DNA of 44,047 nucleotides from Bryobacterales bacterium (GTDB taxonomy: Bacteria; Acidobacteriota; Terriglobia; Bryobacterales; Bryobacteraceae), in assembly GCA_020847045.1 (NCBI GenBank), contig JADLCT010000096.1, forward strand, positions 1 to 44,047. The letters are read 5' to 3'. A program made the translations under genes and the position numbers. The notes beneath the pieces were generated by a model. That model was not told where the DNA came from. It worked only from the letters and a program-made list of their open reading frames with translations, and searched no databases. Below, in pieces: positions 1 through 8,958 of the stretch (position 1 is the first letter of the stretch; each line of letters opens with the position of its first letter).

Positions 1-1995
1 CGTCTGGTCACCAAGGAGGAGCTGATTCAGGAGGTCTGGGGCGGAGCGTTCGTAACCGACAACGCCCTGACACGCGTGGTGGCCCAGCTACGCCGCGAAC
101 TGGGCGACAGCGCCAAAGGCGCGCGCTACATCGAGACCGTCCCCACGCTGGGATACCGTTTTGTGGCCGCCGTGGAGACGGTGGCCGAACCGCTGCCCAC
201 CTCCGTCGCGCCTCTCCCCACGCCCCCGCATCAACGAAGGCGGCGGTGGGGACTCGCACTCGCCGCCACGGCCGCCCTGGTGGCTACGGCCGTCTACCTG
301 GCCGGACGTGGCGCTCCGCCCGACGCAACGGATGCGGGCAGCCACAGCCGCCAGTTCACCTCCGGTCCGGGGTTGCAAATGTGGAGTTCCTTCTCGCCCG
401 ATGGAAACCTGCTTGTCTACTCATCGGACAAGACGGGCGTGTTTGAGCTCTACATCAAGCCCGTAACGCCAGGCGGACGCGAGATTCCCCTCACCGCGGA
501 CGGGCAGCAGAATATCATGCCGGCCTGGTCGCCCGACGGCAAATGGATCGCTTATCACGCCGTCGTCCAGAACGCCCTTCGCATCGTTCCCGCCACCGGA
601 GGTACGCCGCGCACGATCTCCGATTTCGGACTGGACCCGGCCTGGTCGCCGGACTCGCGGCAGGTTGTGTTTCGTTCGGGGGTCTACCTCTCCCCGGTGG
701 CCGCCGACTTTGGCGCGCTGCACGGCACCCGCCTGTTTCTGGTTGACCTCGATGGCGGCGCGCCACGCACACTGACCACGGAGATTGTGGCGCGCGGCGG
801 GCAGGTCAGCCCGTGCTGGCCGGCGGGCGGTGATTCGCTCTACTATTTGTCGGCCAGCGCCCACGTGTCTAGCACGGTGTGGCGGTTGCGGCTCAGCGGC
901 GAGGCGCGGCCGGAAGCGGTTGGCCGCAGCGAGGACCGCGCCTGGCTGAGTCTGGCCTGCGCGCCGGGAGGCCGCGAACTCTACCTCTCCGAGGCCAGCC
1001 CATCCTATGAGTTTTCCGTCGCCGCCCTGACCGTGCCCGGCGATGGCAAGCCGCGAGCCATCCAGCAGACCGGCGTGCTGATGCCGCGCGGTCTGGCTGT
1101 CTCATCCACTGGCCAACTGGCCTATACGCTGGTGATGCCGTCCAGCAACCTCTACCGTCTGCCGGTGAACCCGCGCACCATGGAGGCTTCCGGGCCGCCG
1201 GAGGAGTTGACGCACGAGACAGCCTCGCGTGTCAGCCTGCCCGCGATCTCGCCCGATGGAAACTCCGTGGCTTACTATGTCCGCCGCGTGGGCGTTCAGT
1301 CCGACATCTATGTGGCCCCGCTCCGCGGCGGGGAACCGCAGCAGATCACCACCAACCCCGCGCCGGAGGTGATGCCCAACTGGCTGTCCGATAGCCGCAC
1401 GATTCTCTTCACGCGCAAGCCCGGCGAACGCGCCTCGCTCGTGCGCGTCAAGGTCGGCGATGCCCGCACGCAGGAGGTGATTCCGCTCAGCGATGGTCCG
1501 CGCATGGCTGCCGTCTCACGCGATGGACGCCGCATCCTGTTTCACACCTGGGCCAAGGGGCGGCTGGGCGTGGCCATCGCCACGCTCGACGGCAAGCCGC
1601 CGGTGAGCATCACGCCCGGAGATCAGGATGTTGGGTTTCCCAGTTGGTCCGCCGACGGAAAGAAGATCGCGGCCGAACTCTTCGACCACGACTTCACCCA
1701 CCTGGTGGTGATGGACTCCGACGGGCGCGGCTTCCGCCGCCTCACAAGCGGGCGCGGCCAGTACTGGCCCTATGGCTGGGCGCCGGACAACGGCCATATC
1801 GCGGTGGCCGTCATGCGCGGCGGCGTGTGGGGGCTCTATGCCGTGTCGGCCTCAACGGGCCACATGAAAACGCTGCTGCCGCCCGGCGTGGCGCGCGGCT
1901 TCGTGCGCTATCCTAGTTGGTCTCCGCGCGGTGACATGATCGTCTACGAACGGTCCGAATCGAGCGGGAACCTGTTTCTGCTCGATCCGCGCTGA
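1..1995 (+). CDS. Membrane-anchored winged-helix regulator with TolB/WD40-like propeller (5' end missing)
   Basis: The reading frame is open from the first base, so the start lies outside the window; 664 residues are visible. The N-terminus is the second half of an OmpR/PhoB-type winged helix (VTKEELIQEVWGG, then TLGYRFVA, the wing). A basic stretch RRRRWG and one hydrophobic helix follow at about visible residues 80-102. The remainder is a series of PD40/TolB-like blades carrying SPDG or variants (FSPDGNLLVYSS, WSPDGKWIAYHA, WSADGKKIAAEL, WSPRGDMIVYER). This is a CadC-like topology: DNA-binding domain in the cytoplasm, propeller outside. It probably senses an envelope signal and regulates transcription; the ligand is unknown. 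The stop is one base before the next ATG, so the aminotransferase is probably cotranscribed. Confidence 0.9.
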   Translation, partial: RLVTKEELIQEVWGGAFVTDNALTRVVAQLRRELGDSAKGARYIETVPTLGYRFVAAVETVAEPLPTSVAPLPTPPHQRRRRWGLALAATAALVATAVYLAGRGAPPDATDAGSHSRQFTSGPGLQMWSSFSPDGNLLVYSSDKTGVFELYIKPVTPGGREIPLTADGQQNIMPAWSPDGKWIAYHAVVQNALRIVPATGGTPRTISDFGLDPAWSPDSRQVVFRSGVYLSPVAADFGALHGTRLFLVDLDGGAPRTLTTEIVARGGQVSPCWPAGGDSLYYLSASAHVSSTVWRLRLSGEARPEAVGRSEDRAWLSLACAPGGRELYLSEASPSYEFSVAALTVPGDGKPRAIQQTGVLMPRGLAVSSTGQLAYTLVMPSSNLYRLPVNPRTMEASGPPEELTHETASRVSLPAISPDGNSVAYYVRRVGVQSDIYVAPLRGGEPQQITTNPAPEVMPNWLSDSRTILFTRKPGERASLVRVKVGDARTQEVIPLSDGPRMAAVSRDGRRILFHTWAKGRLGVAIATLDGKPPVSITPGDQDVGFPSWSADGKKIAAELFDHDFTHLVVMDSDGRGFRRLTSGRGQYWPYGWAPDNGHIAVAVMRGGVWGLYAVSASTGHMKTLLPPGVARGFVRYPSWSPRGDMIVYERSESSGNLFLLDPR

Positions 1996-1996
1996 C

Positions 1997-3100
1997 ATGC
2001 CCATTCCCGCCGTGAACCTGAAGCCGTGCCTGGAGGCGACCGAACAGGAATGGCGCGCCCGCCTGGCGGCGATGTTCGGCCGGATGCAGTTCATTCTCGG
2101 CGCGGAGGTGGCCGCGCTGGAACAGGAACTCGCTTCCGCGTTTCAAACAAAATGTGTGGTCACCGTGGGCAATGGCACCGCCGCCCTGGAAATCGCCCTT
2201 CGCGACGCCGGTGTCACGCGGCCTGCGCAGGAGGTCTGGACCACCGCCCTCACCGCGCCCTTCACCGGCGTCGGCATCGCCGCGGCCGGCTGCCGCGTCC
2301 GTTTCGCCGACGTCGATCCGGAAACGCTGCTGCTGGATCCAGTGGATCTCGGCAACCGCGCCGGCAAGCGCACAGCGGCAATTGTGCCGGTGCACCTCTA
2401 CGGACAGCCCGCGCCGCTCGCCCCTTTCCGCGCGCTGGCCCGTTCGCTCGGTGCCGTGCTGGTTCAGGATGCCTGCCAGGCGCACGGCGCGACGCACATG
2501 GGCAAGCCGCTAGCCGCCTACGGCCCCTACGTCTGCTACAGCTTTTATCCGACGAAGAACCTGGGTTGCCTCGGCGACGGAGGAGCCATCTCCACGAACT
2601 CCGCCGCCACCGGCAAACGCCTTCTCTCCCGCCGCGATGGCGGGCGCCGCGGCGGTCAGATCGCGTATCTGCCCGGCATCAACTCGCGCCTGGATGAGAT
2701 GCAGGCCTGCTACCTGCGCGCCTTCCTGCCCAAACTCGGCGAATGGAACGCCATGCGCCGCCGCGTGGCAAGCCTTTACGAGGACGGTCTGCGCGATTGC
2801 CCCGGCGTCCGCCTGCTGCGCACGAGTGAAGAAAGTGTGCGTCACCTGTTCGTCATCCGCGCCGCGCGCCGCGGCCGTCTCCGCGACTGGCTCTCGTCCA
2901 AGGGCATCGGCACGGGCATCCACTACCCCGCGCCGCTCCATCTGATGCCCGCCTTCGGCGAGGCCGGCTTACGGCGCGGCGATCTGCCTCATGCCGAGCG
3001 CGCCGTGCGCGACATCCTCTCGCTGCCGGTTTATCCCTACTTGAGCGATGCCAGTGTGGCCGAGGTGATTGGCCGCGTGCGCGAGTTCTACCGCCGCTAG
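1997..3100 (+). CDS. DegT/DnrJ/EryC1/StrS-family aminotransferase
   Basis: 367 residues, the usual length for PLP-dependent sugar aminotransferases of fold type I. Visible landmarks are GNGTAALE (about 59-66), the QDACQAHGA segment (about 157-165) with the ring-stacking Asp, and SFYPTKNLG, where Lys187 should form the Schiff base with PLP; GDGGAIST follows. Such enzymes transfer an amino group, usually from glutamate, to a keto-sugar nucleotide in surface polysaccharide or antibiotic sugar synthesis. No sugar-nucleotide genes are adjacent, so the substrate cannot be named. It starts one base after the regulator's stop and runs convergent to the GMC oxidoreductase with only 15 bp between, with no clear terminator there. 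Confidence 0.9.
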   Translation: MPIPAVNLKPCLEATEQEWRARLAAMFGRMQFILGAEVAALEQELASAFQTKCVVTVGNGTAALEIALRDAGVTRPAQEVWTTALTAPFTGVGIAAAGCRVRFADVDPETLLLDPVDLGNRAGKRTAAIVPVHLYGQPAPLAPFRALARSLGAVLVQDACQAHGATHMGKPLAAYGPYVCYSFYPTKNLGCLGDGGAISTNSAATGKRLLSRRDGGRRGGQIAYLPGINSRLDEMQACYLRAFLPKLGEWNAMRRRVASLYEDGLRDCPGVRLLRTSEESVRHLFVIRAARRGRLRDWLSSKGIGTGIHYPAPLHLMPAFGEAGLRRGDLPHAERAVRDILSLPVYPYLSDASVAEVIGRVREFYRR

Positions 3101-3115
3101 CCCGCGCGCTCCTGG

Positions 3116-4762
3116 CTAAGCCCTCCGCCAGTCGCGCACAATCTTCTCGCCCGTCCGGAACGCCAGCGCCATGATCGTCAACGACGGGTTGAAGCCGCCG
3201 TTGGTCACCATCACGCTGCCGTCGGCGACGTACACGTTGTCCACGCCATGCAGACGCCCGTGCGGGGTGGTGACACTCGTCTTGGCGTCCTTGCCCATGC
3301 GGCAGGTGCCCGCCTGGTGCTGGCCGCCCGTGCCGTTCAGACTCGCCACCTGCAGCCATGTCTCCCGCGCGCCCGAGGCCTTCAGCCACTCAGCCGCCCT
3401 TTCGGCGATGAAGCGCCCCGTTTCGCCGTCCATCGGATGCCGCCGCGTCGTGATGGCCGCCACAGGAATGCCCCAGAAGTCGGCCACCTTCGGGTCCACC
3501 TCCACGCGGTTATCCCACAGTGGCATCTCCTGCACCGGACCCTTCACGCCCGCCGTCTTCTTGTAGGCCTCGCGCACGAACTTCTTGAACTCGGCTCCGT
3601 AGCGCGGCACGCGCGGCGGCCGCACGTTTTTCGCGAACAGATACGGCAGCCGGATGAATTCGTTGGCCATCATCGCACCGCCCGTAATGCCCTTGTTGCC
3701 ATGGTTGAAGTCGCACAGCGCGACGCGGGCCGCCGGTCCGGTTCCGTCGAAGATCTCCTCTTCAAACAGTCCGTACGCGCCCGAGTAGGCGTGTCCCTGC
3801 AGGTTGCGGCCCACCCAGTCATTCGCGTTCCCCAACCCGTTCGGATGCCCCTTCGACTTCGAGTTCAACAGCAGGCGCGGCGTCTCGGTCGCCGAACACG
3901 CCACCACCACCACACGGGCCGGCTGCTCCTGCAGGCGGCCCTGATGATAGTAAGCCACGCCAGCCGCCTTGCCCGCCGCATCGGTCAGAATCTCCTTGGC
4001 CACGGCCTCGGTCAACAACGTGCAATTGCCCGTCTTCACCGCCCGCGGAATCACCGTGTTCTGTGTGCCATTCTTCGCGTCCGCCTCGCACCCGAAGCCC
4101 ACGCAATGCGGGCAGGCGATGCACCCGGCGCGCCCGTCGCGTTCCACCGAATTGATCGCCATGGGAATCGGAAACGGATGCCAGCCCAACTTCCGGGCGC
4201 CCGCCGCCATGCGCGCCGCCTCGCGGTTGTAAGGCAGCGGCGGCATCGGATACGCCTTCTGGCGCCGCCCTTCAAAAGGATTCGCCCCGGCCTTGCCGGA
4301 AACGCCAATCTCGTACTCGGCGCGTTCGTAATAAGGCTCCAGGTCGTTGTAGGTGATGGGCCAGTCGGCCAGTGTCGAACCCTCCACCTGCCCGTATGCG
4401 GTCAGCATCTGGAAGTCCTTGGGGTGAAACCGCCAGGCCATGGCGCCATAGCTCGCCGTGCCGCCGCCCAGGCAGGCGGCCACGTTGTTGTAAGCCCCCT
4501 CGCTCGGCTTCACACGGTAGAAGAATCCCGTCAGCGGGCTGCGGATCTGCCGCACATAGTGGCTGTCATCAGGACCGAACGCGTTGCCAAGCACCGTGGT
4601 CCGCTGGCTGCGCAGTTCGTCGTGGCCGCTCTCATGAAAGGGAACTTCACGGCCCCGCTCAAGCAGCACCACGCGGAAGCCCGCCTTGGCCAGCACGTAA
4701 GCCACCACGCCGCCGCCGGCGCCCGCGCCCACTACGACGGCGTCCACAGGGTCGAGTCTCAT
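3116..4762 (-). CDS. GMC-family FAD oxidoreductase, large catalytic subunit
   Basis: 548 residues. It begins with a Rossmann FAD-binding motif (GAGAGGG, about residues 11-17, ending in LLERG). Near the C-terminus are GGQHQAGTCRMG, carrying the likely catalytic His, and VADGSVMVTNGGFNPSLT, carrying the His/Asn partner position and FAD contacts. A cysteine-rich insert (GCIACPHCVGFGCEAD, near residue 220) resembles the short Cys clusters of bacterial gluconate/glucose dehydrogenase catalytic subunits, some of which hold an iron-sulfur centre. It should oxidise an alcohol or sugar and pass electrons to the membrane. Its start overlaps the stop of the upstream subunit-3-like gene by 4 bp, as expected for a complex. 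No cytochrome c subunit is adjacent, so the electron acceptor is unknown. Confidence 0.92.
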   Translation of the reverse strand: MRLDPVDAVVVGAGAGGGVVAYVLAKAGFRVVLLERGREVPFHESGHDELRSQRTTVLGNAFGPDDSHYVRQIRSPLTGFFYRVKPSEGAYNNVAACLGGGTASYGAMAWRFHPKDFQMLTAYGQVEGSTLADWPITYNDLEPYYERAEYEIGVSGKAGANPFEGRRQKAYPMPPLPYNREAARMAAGARKLGWHPFPIPMAINSVERDGRAGCIACPHCVGFGCEADAKNGTQNTVIPRAVKTGNCTLLTEAVAKEILTDAAGKAAGVAYYHQGRLQEQPARVVVVACSATETPRLLLNSKSKGHPNGLGNANDWVGRNLQGHAYSGAYGLFEEEIFDGTGPAARVALCDFNHGNKGITGGAMMANEFIRLPYLFAKNVRPPRVPRYGAEFKKFVREAYKKTAGVKGPVQEMPLWDNRVEVDPKVADFWGIPVAAITTRRHPMDGETGRFIAERAAEWLKASGARETWLQVASLNGTGGQHQAGTCRMGKDAKTSVTTPHGRLHGVDNVYVADGSVMVTNGGFNPSLTIMALAFRTGEKIVRDWRRA

Positions 4763-5298
4763 TTCTCACCGCCCGCGGCGGGCGCGCCGTGCCTGGCATG
4801 TCCACCGTCCATCACGTCCTCGATGCGCAGCATCTTCCACGACGTCCGCTGCCGGTTCCCCCCATGTTCGGGCGAACCGAAATAGCTCTGCAGTGTCAGG
4901 TCGTGGATGAAGTCGAAAATGCCGCGCAGCGCCGGAACCGCTCCCCGCTCGATGCTGCCGATGAACTCCTTTTGTTCGTCCGGAGTCAGTGTCAGGAAGC
5001 TGCGCCCCTGGTAATGATGTTTCACCACCGAGCTGAACGTGAACAGCCCCGCGCGCCACATCTCGAGTTTGTCCTTGTAGTGGCCCTGCATCTGCTTGTC
5101 GATGTAATAAGCCGCGCCCGCATCGCCCGCGCCCGGAAATTCGTCCGGCGGAATCAGAATGTTGGCGATGATCTCGATGAGCTTGGCGCCGTTGGGCGTG
5201 AAAAAGCCCAGTTGCGGCGCATCGGCGGGGCCCTGCGCCTCGAGAGGAAGTATGAACGCAGCCATGGCGGCGGCCGCTTCGCGTCTGGTGACCGGCAT
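4759..5298 (-). CDS. Gluconate 2-dehydrogenase subunit 3-like protein
   Basis: 179 residues. The N-terminus MPVTRREAAAAMAAFIL has a twin-arginine-like start and a short hydrophobic stretch, consistent with Tat export or an anchor. The segment LIEIIANILIPPDEFPGAGDAG is the hallmark of the family, followed by YIDKQMQGHY and a helical C-terminal part. In known FAD-dependent sugar and gluconate dehydrogenases the small subunit carries the export signal and co-translocates the catalytic GMC subunit; the 4-bp overlap with the GMC gene fits that role. A direct repeat of ATGCTAAC lies at and just upstream of the start codon and may be part of the promoter or operator. Confidence 0.88.
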   Translation of the reverse strand: MPVTRREAAAAMAAFILPLEAQGPADAPQLGFFTPNGAKLIEIIANILIPPDEFPGAGDAGAAYYIDKQMQGHYKDKLEMWRAGLFTFSSVVKHHYQGRSFLTLTPDEQKEFIGSIERGAVPALRGIFDFIHDLTLQSYFGSPEHGGNRQRTSWKMLRIEDVMDGGHARHGAPAAGGEK

Positions 5299-5321
5299 AT
5301 GCTAACGATCCCCATGCTAAC
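5299..5321. repeat. Direct repeat ATGCTAAC x2 between divergent genes
   Basis: Two exact copies of ATGCTAAC lie at 5299-5306 and 5314-5321, with a 15-bp period, inside the short gap between the subunit-3-like gene (-) and mazG (+). The spacing of about one and a half helical turns and the position between divergent genes could indicate an operator or part of a promoter. No -35/-10 pair is convincing. Confidence 0.35.
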
Positions 5322-5341
5322 CTGAAACCATCCCAGGGTTC

Positions 5342-6178
5342 ATGGGCGGCTCATCTCCAACGCCAATATCAGAGCGGCCACCGGCGCACTCGCCGGCGGC
5401 GGAAGCCTTCGCGCGGCTGCTTGCCATCATGGCGCGCCTGCGCGGGGAAAATGGCTGCCCCTGGGACCGCGAACAGACCTTCGACAGCATCAAACCATAC
5501 ACGCTCGAAGAGACCTACGAGGTGCTCGACGCCATCGACCGCCGCGACTTCGAAGGCTTGTGCGAGGAGTTGGGCGACTTCCTGCTGCAGGCCGTCTTTC
5601 ACGCGCAGATGGCCGCCGAACAGGGACTGTTCACCATGGAAGACTCCCTGCGCGCCATCAATGAAAAGCTGGTCCGCCGCCATCCACACATCTTCGGCGA
5701 TGGCGTGGCCAGCACGCCGGCTGAGGTGAAGCAGCGCTGGGATGAGATCAAGAAGCAGGAGAAGGAGGCCAGGGGCATCCGCGAAGCAAGCCTGCTCGAC
5801 GGCGTGCTCCGCTCTACTCCGGCGCTGGTCGAAGCGCAGGAGATCGGCCGGCGCGTGGCCAAGGTTGGCTTTGATTGGCCCTCGGCGGATCAGGTGGTGG
5901 AAAAGATCCGCGAGGAGATGGCGGAGTGGGAAGCCGCGCGGGCTTCGGGCGACGCGGCCCACGCGGAAGAGGAGTTCGGCGACCTGCTGTTTTCCGCCGT
6001 GAACCTGGCGCGTTTCCATGGCATCGACGCCGAGCAGGCGTTGCGCAAGGCCAACGCCAAGTTCCGCCGCCGGTTCGCGCACCTGGAGCGGGCGCTCGCG
6101 GCCGGTGGGAAAACGCTTCCCGGCGCGACATTGGAAGAGATGGAAGCGAAGTGGTCCGAGGCGAAACAGAGTGTATGA
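5342..6178 (+). CDS. mazG: MazG nucleoside triphosphate pyrophosphohydrolase
   Basis: 278 residues with two MazG domains, the length of the housekeeping form. The first has GENGCPWDREQT, then LEETYEVLDAI and EELGDFLLQAVFHAQ, giving the EExxE...ExxD metal site. The second has EKIREEMAEWE and EEEFGDLLFSAVNLAR. The enzyme hydrolyses NTPs or dNTPs to the monophosphate and pyrophosphate, cleaning the nucleotide pool and, in E. coli, influencing ppGpp levels. AGGG just upstream of ATG 5342 is a modest ribosome binding site. Its stop overlaps the next start in an ATGA, so it heads a coupled six-gene run ending at 10966; the link to the downstream amino-acid-type genes is positional only. Confidence 0.95.
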   Translation: MGGSSPTPISERPPAHSPAAEAFARLLAIMARLRGENGCPWDREQTFDSIKPYTLEETYEVLDAIDRRDFEGLCEELGDFLLQAVFHAQMAAEQGLFTMEDSLRAINEKLVRRHPHIFGDGVASTPAEVKQRWDEIKKQEKEARGIREASLLDGVLRSTPALVEAQEIGRRVAKVGFDWPSADQVVEKIREEMAEWEAARASGDAAHAEEEFGDLLFSAVNLARFHGIDAEQALRKANAKFRRRFAHLERALAAGGKTLPGATLEEMEAKWSEAKQSV

Positions 6179-6936
6179 GTGATTCAGGCCGCCATGCGGC
6201 GATTGCCGTTCGCGCGCTGCGCGAACCCGGTGAGATGGACGAGGCCGTGGCGCTGCAGAAAAGCATCTGGGGCTTCGAGGACATCGACCTGCTCCCGGCC
6301 CGCCTCTTCGTCGTGGCCACCAAGATCGGCGGCCAGGTGTTCGGCGCCTATGACGGCGCGCGTATGACCGGCTACTGCCTCTCGATTCCCGGCTTGAAGC
6401 CCGGCGGCGGCCACTACCTGCACAGCCACATGCTGGGTGTTCTGCCCGGCTACCGCGACCGCGGCGTGGGAAAACAGTTGAAACTGGCGCAACGCGCCGA
6501 TGCCCTGGCGCGCGGCATCGGTCTCATGGAGTGGACCTTCGACCCCTTGCAGGTGAAAAACGCCTTCTTCAATATGGAGCGCCTCGGCTGCGTGGTGCGC
6601 CGGCTGGTTCGCAACCAGTACGGCATCACGACCAACAAGTTCGACCTCGGCATGCCCACGGACCGCTGTACCGCCGAGTGGTGGATGGCGAGCGAGCATG
6701 TGCGCCGCGTGCTCGCAGGAGAACCGCCCCCGCGCCCGGCCATTGAAGCGCGCGTGGAGGTTCCTCTCGCCTTCCCCGAGTGGCGCGCCACGGACCCCGC
6801 CCGCGCCCGCGCCGGGCAGGCGCTCATTAGCGAAAGCCTGGAATCGGCCTTCCAGGCGGGACTCGCCGTCGTGGGCGTCGAGCGCGGCGAAGCCTCGGGA
6901 ACCTATCTGCTGGGCCGGTGGAAGCCGGAGGAGTAA
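6175..6936 (+). CDS. GNAT-superfamily acyltransferase (COG3375-like), probable N-acyltransferase partner of the racemase
   Basis: 253 residues from ATG 6175, which overlaps the mazG stop in an ATGA. The acyl-CoA-binding signature is visible as PGYRDRGVGKQLK, after HSHMLGVL; EWTFDPLQVKNAFFNMERLG is typical of the COG3375 branch rather than of ribosomal-protein acetyltransferases. In Geobacillus kaustophilus a GNAT succinyltransferase is encoded with N-succinylamino acid racemase and a desuccinylase, converting D- to L-amino acids; the enolase-superfamily gene 10 bp downstream here fits that pairing. The acyl donor and acceptor are inferred from context, not read from the sequence. The reading frame stays open about 300 bp upstream through mazG, but the MSDSG start is supported by the overlap and by where family similarity begins. 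Confidence 0.85.
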   Translation: MSDSGRHAAIAVRALREPGEMDEAVALQKSIWGFEDIDLLPARLFVVATKIGGQVFGAYDGARMTGYCLSIPGLKPGGGHYLHSHMLGVLPGYRDRGVGKQLKLAQRADALARGIGLMEWTFDPLQVKNAFFNMERLGCVVRRLVRNQYGITTNKFDLGMPTDRCTAEWWMASEHVRRVLAGEPPPRPAIEARVEVPLAFPEWRATDPARARAGQALISESLESAFQAGLAVVGVERGEASGTYLLGRWKPEE

Positions 6937-6946
6937 AGAGTCCGAC

Positions 6947-8062
6947 ATGTCATTCACCGTTGAACAGGTTGTCCTGCGGCAAATCAAAATGCCGCTTGTC
7001 CACTTCTTTGAAACCAGCTTCGGGCGCACGTACGAACGGCACATGGTGATCGTCGAGGTGCGCTCGGAAGGCCTCTCCGGCTGGGGCGAGGTGACCGCCG
7101 GCGAGAATCCTTTCTATAACGAGGAGTGGACCGAATCGGCCTGGCGCATCGTCCGCGATTACGCCGCGCCGCGCCTCACCGGCCACAGGCTGGATTCGGC
7201 GCTCGGCGTCAACGCGCGCACAGCCCATATCCGCGGCCATAATATGGCGCGCGGAGGCCTGGAGGCCGCCGTGTGGGATCTGGAAGCCCGCCGCGCCAAC
7301 GCGCCCTTGTGGAAGCATGTGGGCGGCGGCTCGCGCCGCGAAATCCCTTGCGGCGTCTCCATCGGCATTCAAGACAGCATCGCGCAACTGCTCGATAAAA
7401 TTGAAACCGAGCTCAACGCCGGCTACCAGCGCATCAAGATCAAGATCAAGCCCGGCTGGGACATCGAAGTCATGCGCGCGGTGCGCAAGAAGTTTCCGGA
7501 CATCCTGCTCATGGGCGATGCGAATTCGGCCTACACGCTCGACGACATCGGCCGTCTGAAGGCGCTCGACGAGTTCAACCTGATGATGCTCGAACAGCCG
7601 CTGGCGCACGACGAGATCATCGACCACGCCGAACTGCAGGCCGCGCTGAAGACGCCCATCTGCCTGGATGAGTGTCTCCGCAACGCCCACCAGGCCGAAC
7701 AGGCCATCCGGATGAAGGCCTGCCGGATAATCAACATCAAGCTCGGCCGCGTGGGCGGCTTCGGCGAGGCCAAACGCCTTCATGACGTGGCGCAAGCCTA
7801 CGGCATCCCCGTCTGGTGCGGCGGCATGTTGGAGGCGGGCATCGGCCGCGCCCACAACGTGGCGCTCGCCTCGATGGCCAACTTTACGCTGCCCGGCGAC
7901 GTGTCGGCCAGCAAGCGGTACTGGAAGCGCGACATCATCGAACCCTGGGTGGAAACCACGGCCGCGGGCACCATCGCCCTGCGCGACGAGCCCGGCTTCG
8001 GCTACGCGATCGATCACGATTTTCTGAAGAGCATCATCGTGCGGGAGGAAACGGTCGCGTGA
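6947..8062 (+). CDS. N-succinylamino acid racemase / o-succinylbenzoate synthase-like enzyme (enolase superfamily)
   Basis: 371 residues. The muconate-lactonizing subgroup active site is complete: RIKIKIKPGWD gives the KxK pair (Lys164 and Lys166), metal ligands Asp191 (LLMGDAN), Glu216 (MLEQPL) and Asp241 (CLDECL), and the second-face Lys265 (IINIKLGRVGG). These match, with a shift of two or three residues, the catalytic residues of Amycolatopsis NSAR. The family contains both MenC (o-succinylbenzoate synthase, menaquinone pathway) and N-succinyl/N-acylamino acid racemases, and sequence alone does not separate them. The adjacent GNAT gene and absence of other men genes favour NSAR. The start MSFTVEQ is 10 bp after the GNAT stop; the end overlaps the transporter start in GTGA. 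Confidence 0.9.
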   Translation: MSFTVEQVVLRQIKMPLVHFFETSFGRTYERHMVIVEVRSEGLSGWGEVTAGENPFYNEEWTESAWRIVRDYAAPRLTGHRLDSALGVNARTAHIRGHNMARGGLEAAVWDLEARRANAPLWKHVGGGSRREIPCGVSIGIQDSIAQLLDKIETELNAGYQRIKIKIKPGWDIEVMRAVRKKFPDILLMGDANSAYTLDDIGRLKALDEFNLMMLEQPLAHDEIIDHAELQAALKTPICLDECLRNAHQAEQAIRMKACRIINIKLGRVGGFGEAKRLHDVAQAYGIPVWCGGMLEAGIGRAHNVALASMANFTLPGDVSASKRYWKRDIIEPWVETTAAGTIALRDEPGFGYAIDHDFLKSIIVREETVA

Positions 8063-8958
8063 GCGACCCCGCACATCCACACCCGGGCAACGCGCGGCTC
8101 TATTCGCTGCTGGCGCTGATGCTGCTGCTGTGGTCGGCGAACTACATCGTCGGCAAGGTGATTTTGCGCGAGGTGCCCGGCACGCTGGCCAGCGCCCTGC
8201 GGCTGGTGTTCTCCACCGTGGGCATGATTCCCATCTATGTCTGGTCGCGTCTGCGTGGTTACTCGCAACCGCATCCGCCGCGCACGCTGCTCCGGCTCGG
8301 CGTGCTGGGCGTCATCGGCGTCGGGCTGAATCAACTCTCCTTCCTGGCCGGACTTTCGCGCACCAGCGTCGCCCACGCCGCGCTCATCATTGCGCTTACG
8401 CCGGCTCTTGTGCTCTTGATCGCCGCGTTTTCCGGCCTCGAACGCGTGACGCGCTGGAAAACCGGCGGCCTCTGCCTGGCCATCGCCGGCGTTGGCATCC
8501 TGCAGTTGAATCCAGCCAAACTCGAGGGCGCCACGCTGCTCGGCGACTTCTTCATGTTCGTCTGCGCGTTCACCTTCGCCTTTTTCACCGTGGCCGGCAA
8601 GAGCGTCACGTCGCGCTTTGACACCGTCACCATGACCACGTTCGCCTACGGCGCCAGCGCGCTTACCGTCTCGCCGGTCGTCCTGGCCGCGCATCACGGC
8701 TTCTCCTACTCCTCGGTCAGCGCCATCACCTGGGCGAGCCTCGTCTACATGGCCTGGATCCCCTCGCTGCTGGGGCTGTCGATTTATTACTACGCGCTGC
8801 GCTACATTCCGGCCTCGCGTGTGTCGTTGCAAAGCTACGCTCAGCCGCTCGTGGCCACGCTGCTCGCCGTCGTGCTGCTGGGCGAGCCCGTCACAGGAGG
8901 CGTTCTGGCCAGCGGCGGCCTCGTGCTGAGCGGCGTCTTTGTCGCGGGACGCCGGTAA
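8059..8958 (+). CDS. EamA/DMT-family transporter
   Basis: 299 residues from a GTG start at 8059 that overlaps the upstream stop (GTGA). The protein is nearly all hydrophobic helices, with about ten predicted segments in two EamA repeats; the first opens with LLALMLLLWSANYIVGKV, and the second runs from about DFFMFVCAFTFAFFTVAGK to the C-terminus with PLVATLLAVVLLGEPV. Drug/metabolite transporters of this type commonly export amino acids or related metabolites. Its place directly after the acyltransferase and racemase suggests it handles their substrate or product, but the cargo cannot be read from sequence. The stop TAA is immediately followed by the ATG of the MFS gene. Confidence 0.9.
   Translation: MSDPAHPHPGNARLYSLLALMLLLWSANYIVGKVILREVPGTLASALRLVFSTVGMIPIYVWSRLRGYSQPHPPRTLLRLGVLGVIGVGLNQLSFLAGLSRTSVAHAALIIALTPALVLLIAAFSGLERVTRWKTGGLCLAIAGVGILQLNPAKLEGATLLGDFFMFVCAFTFAFFTVAGKSVTSRFDTVTMTTFAYGASALTVSPVVLAAHHGFSYSSVSAITWASLVYMAWIPSLLGLSIYYYALRYIPASRVSLQSYAQPLVATLLAVVLLGEPVTGGVLASGGLVLSGVFVAGRR

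Noticed and set aside
3248..4885. Open frame of 545 codons on the + strand opposite the GMC gene
   Set aside because: Arg/His/Ala-rich translation with no motif; typical of the antisense strand of GC-rich genes, and the GMC gene on the other strand is well supported.
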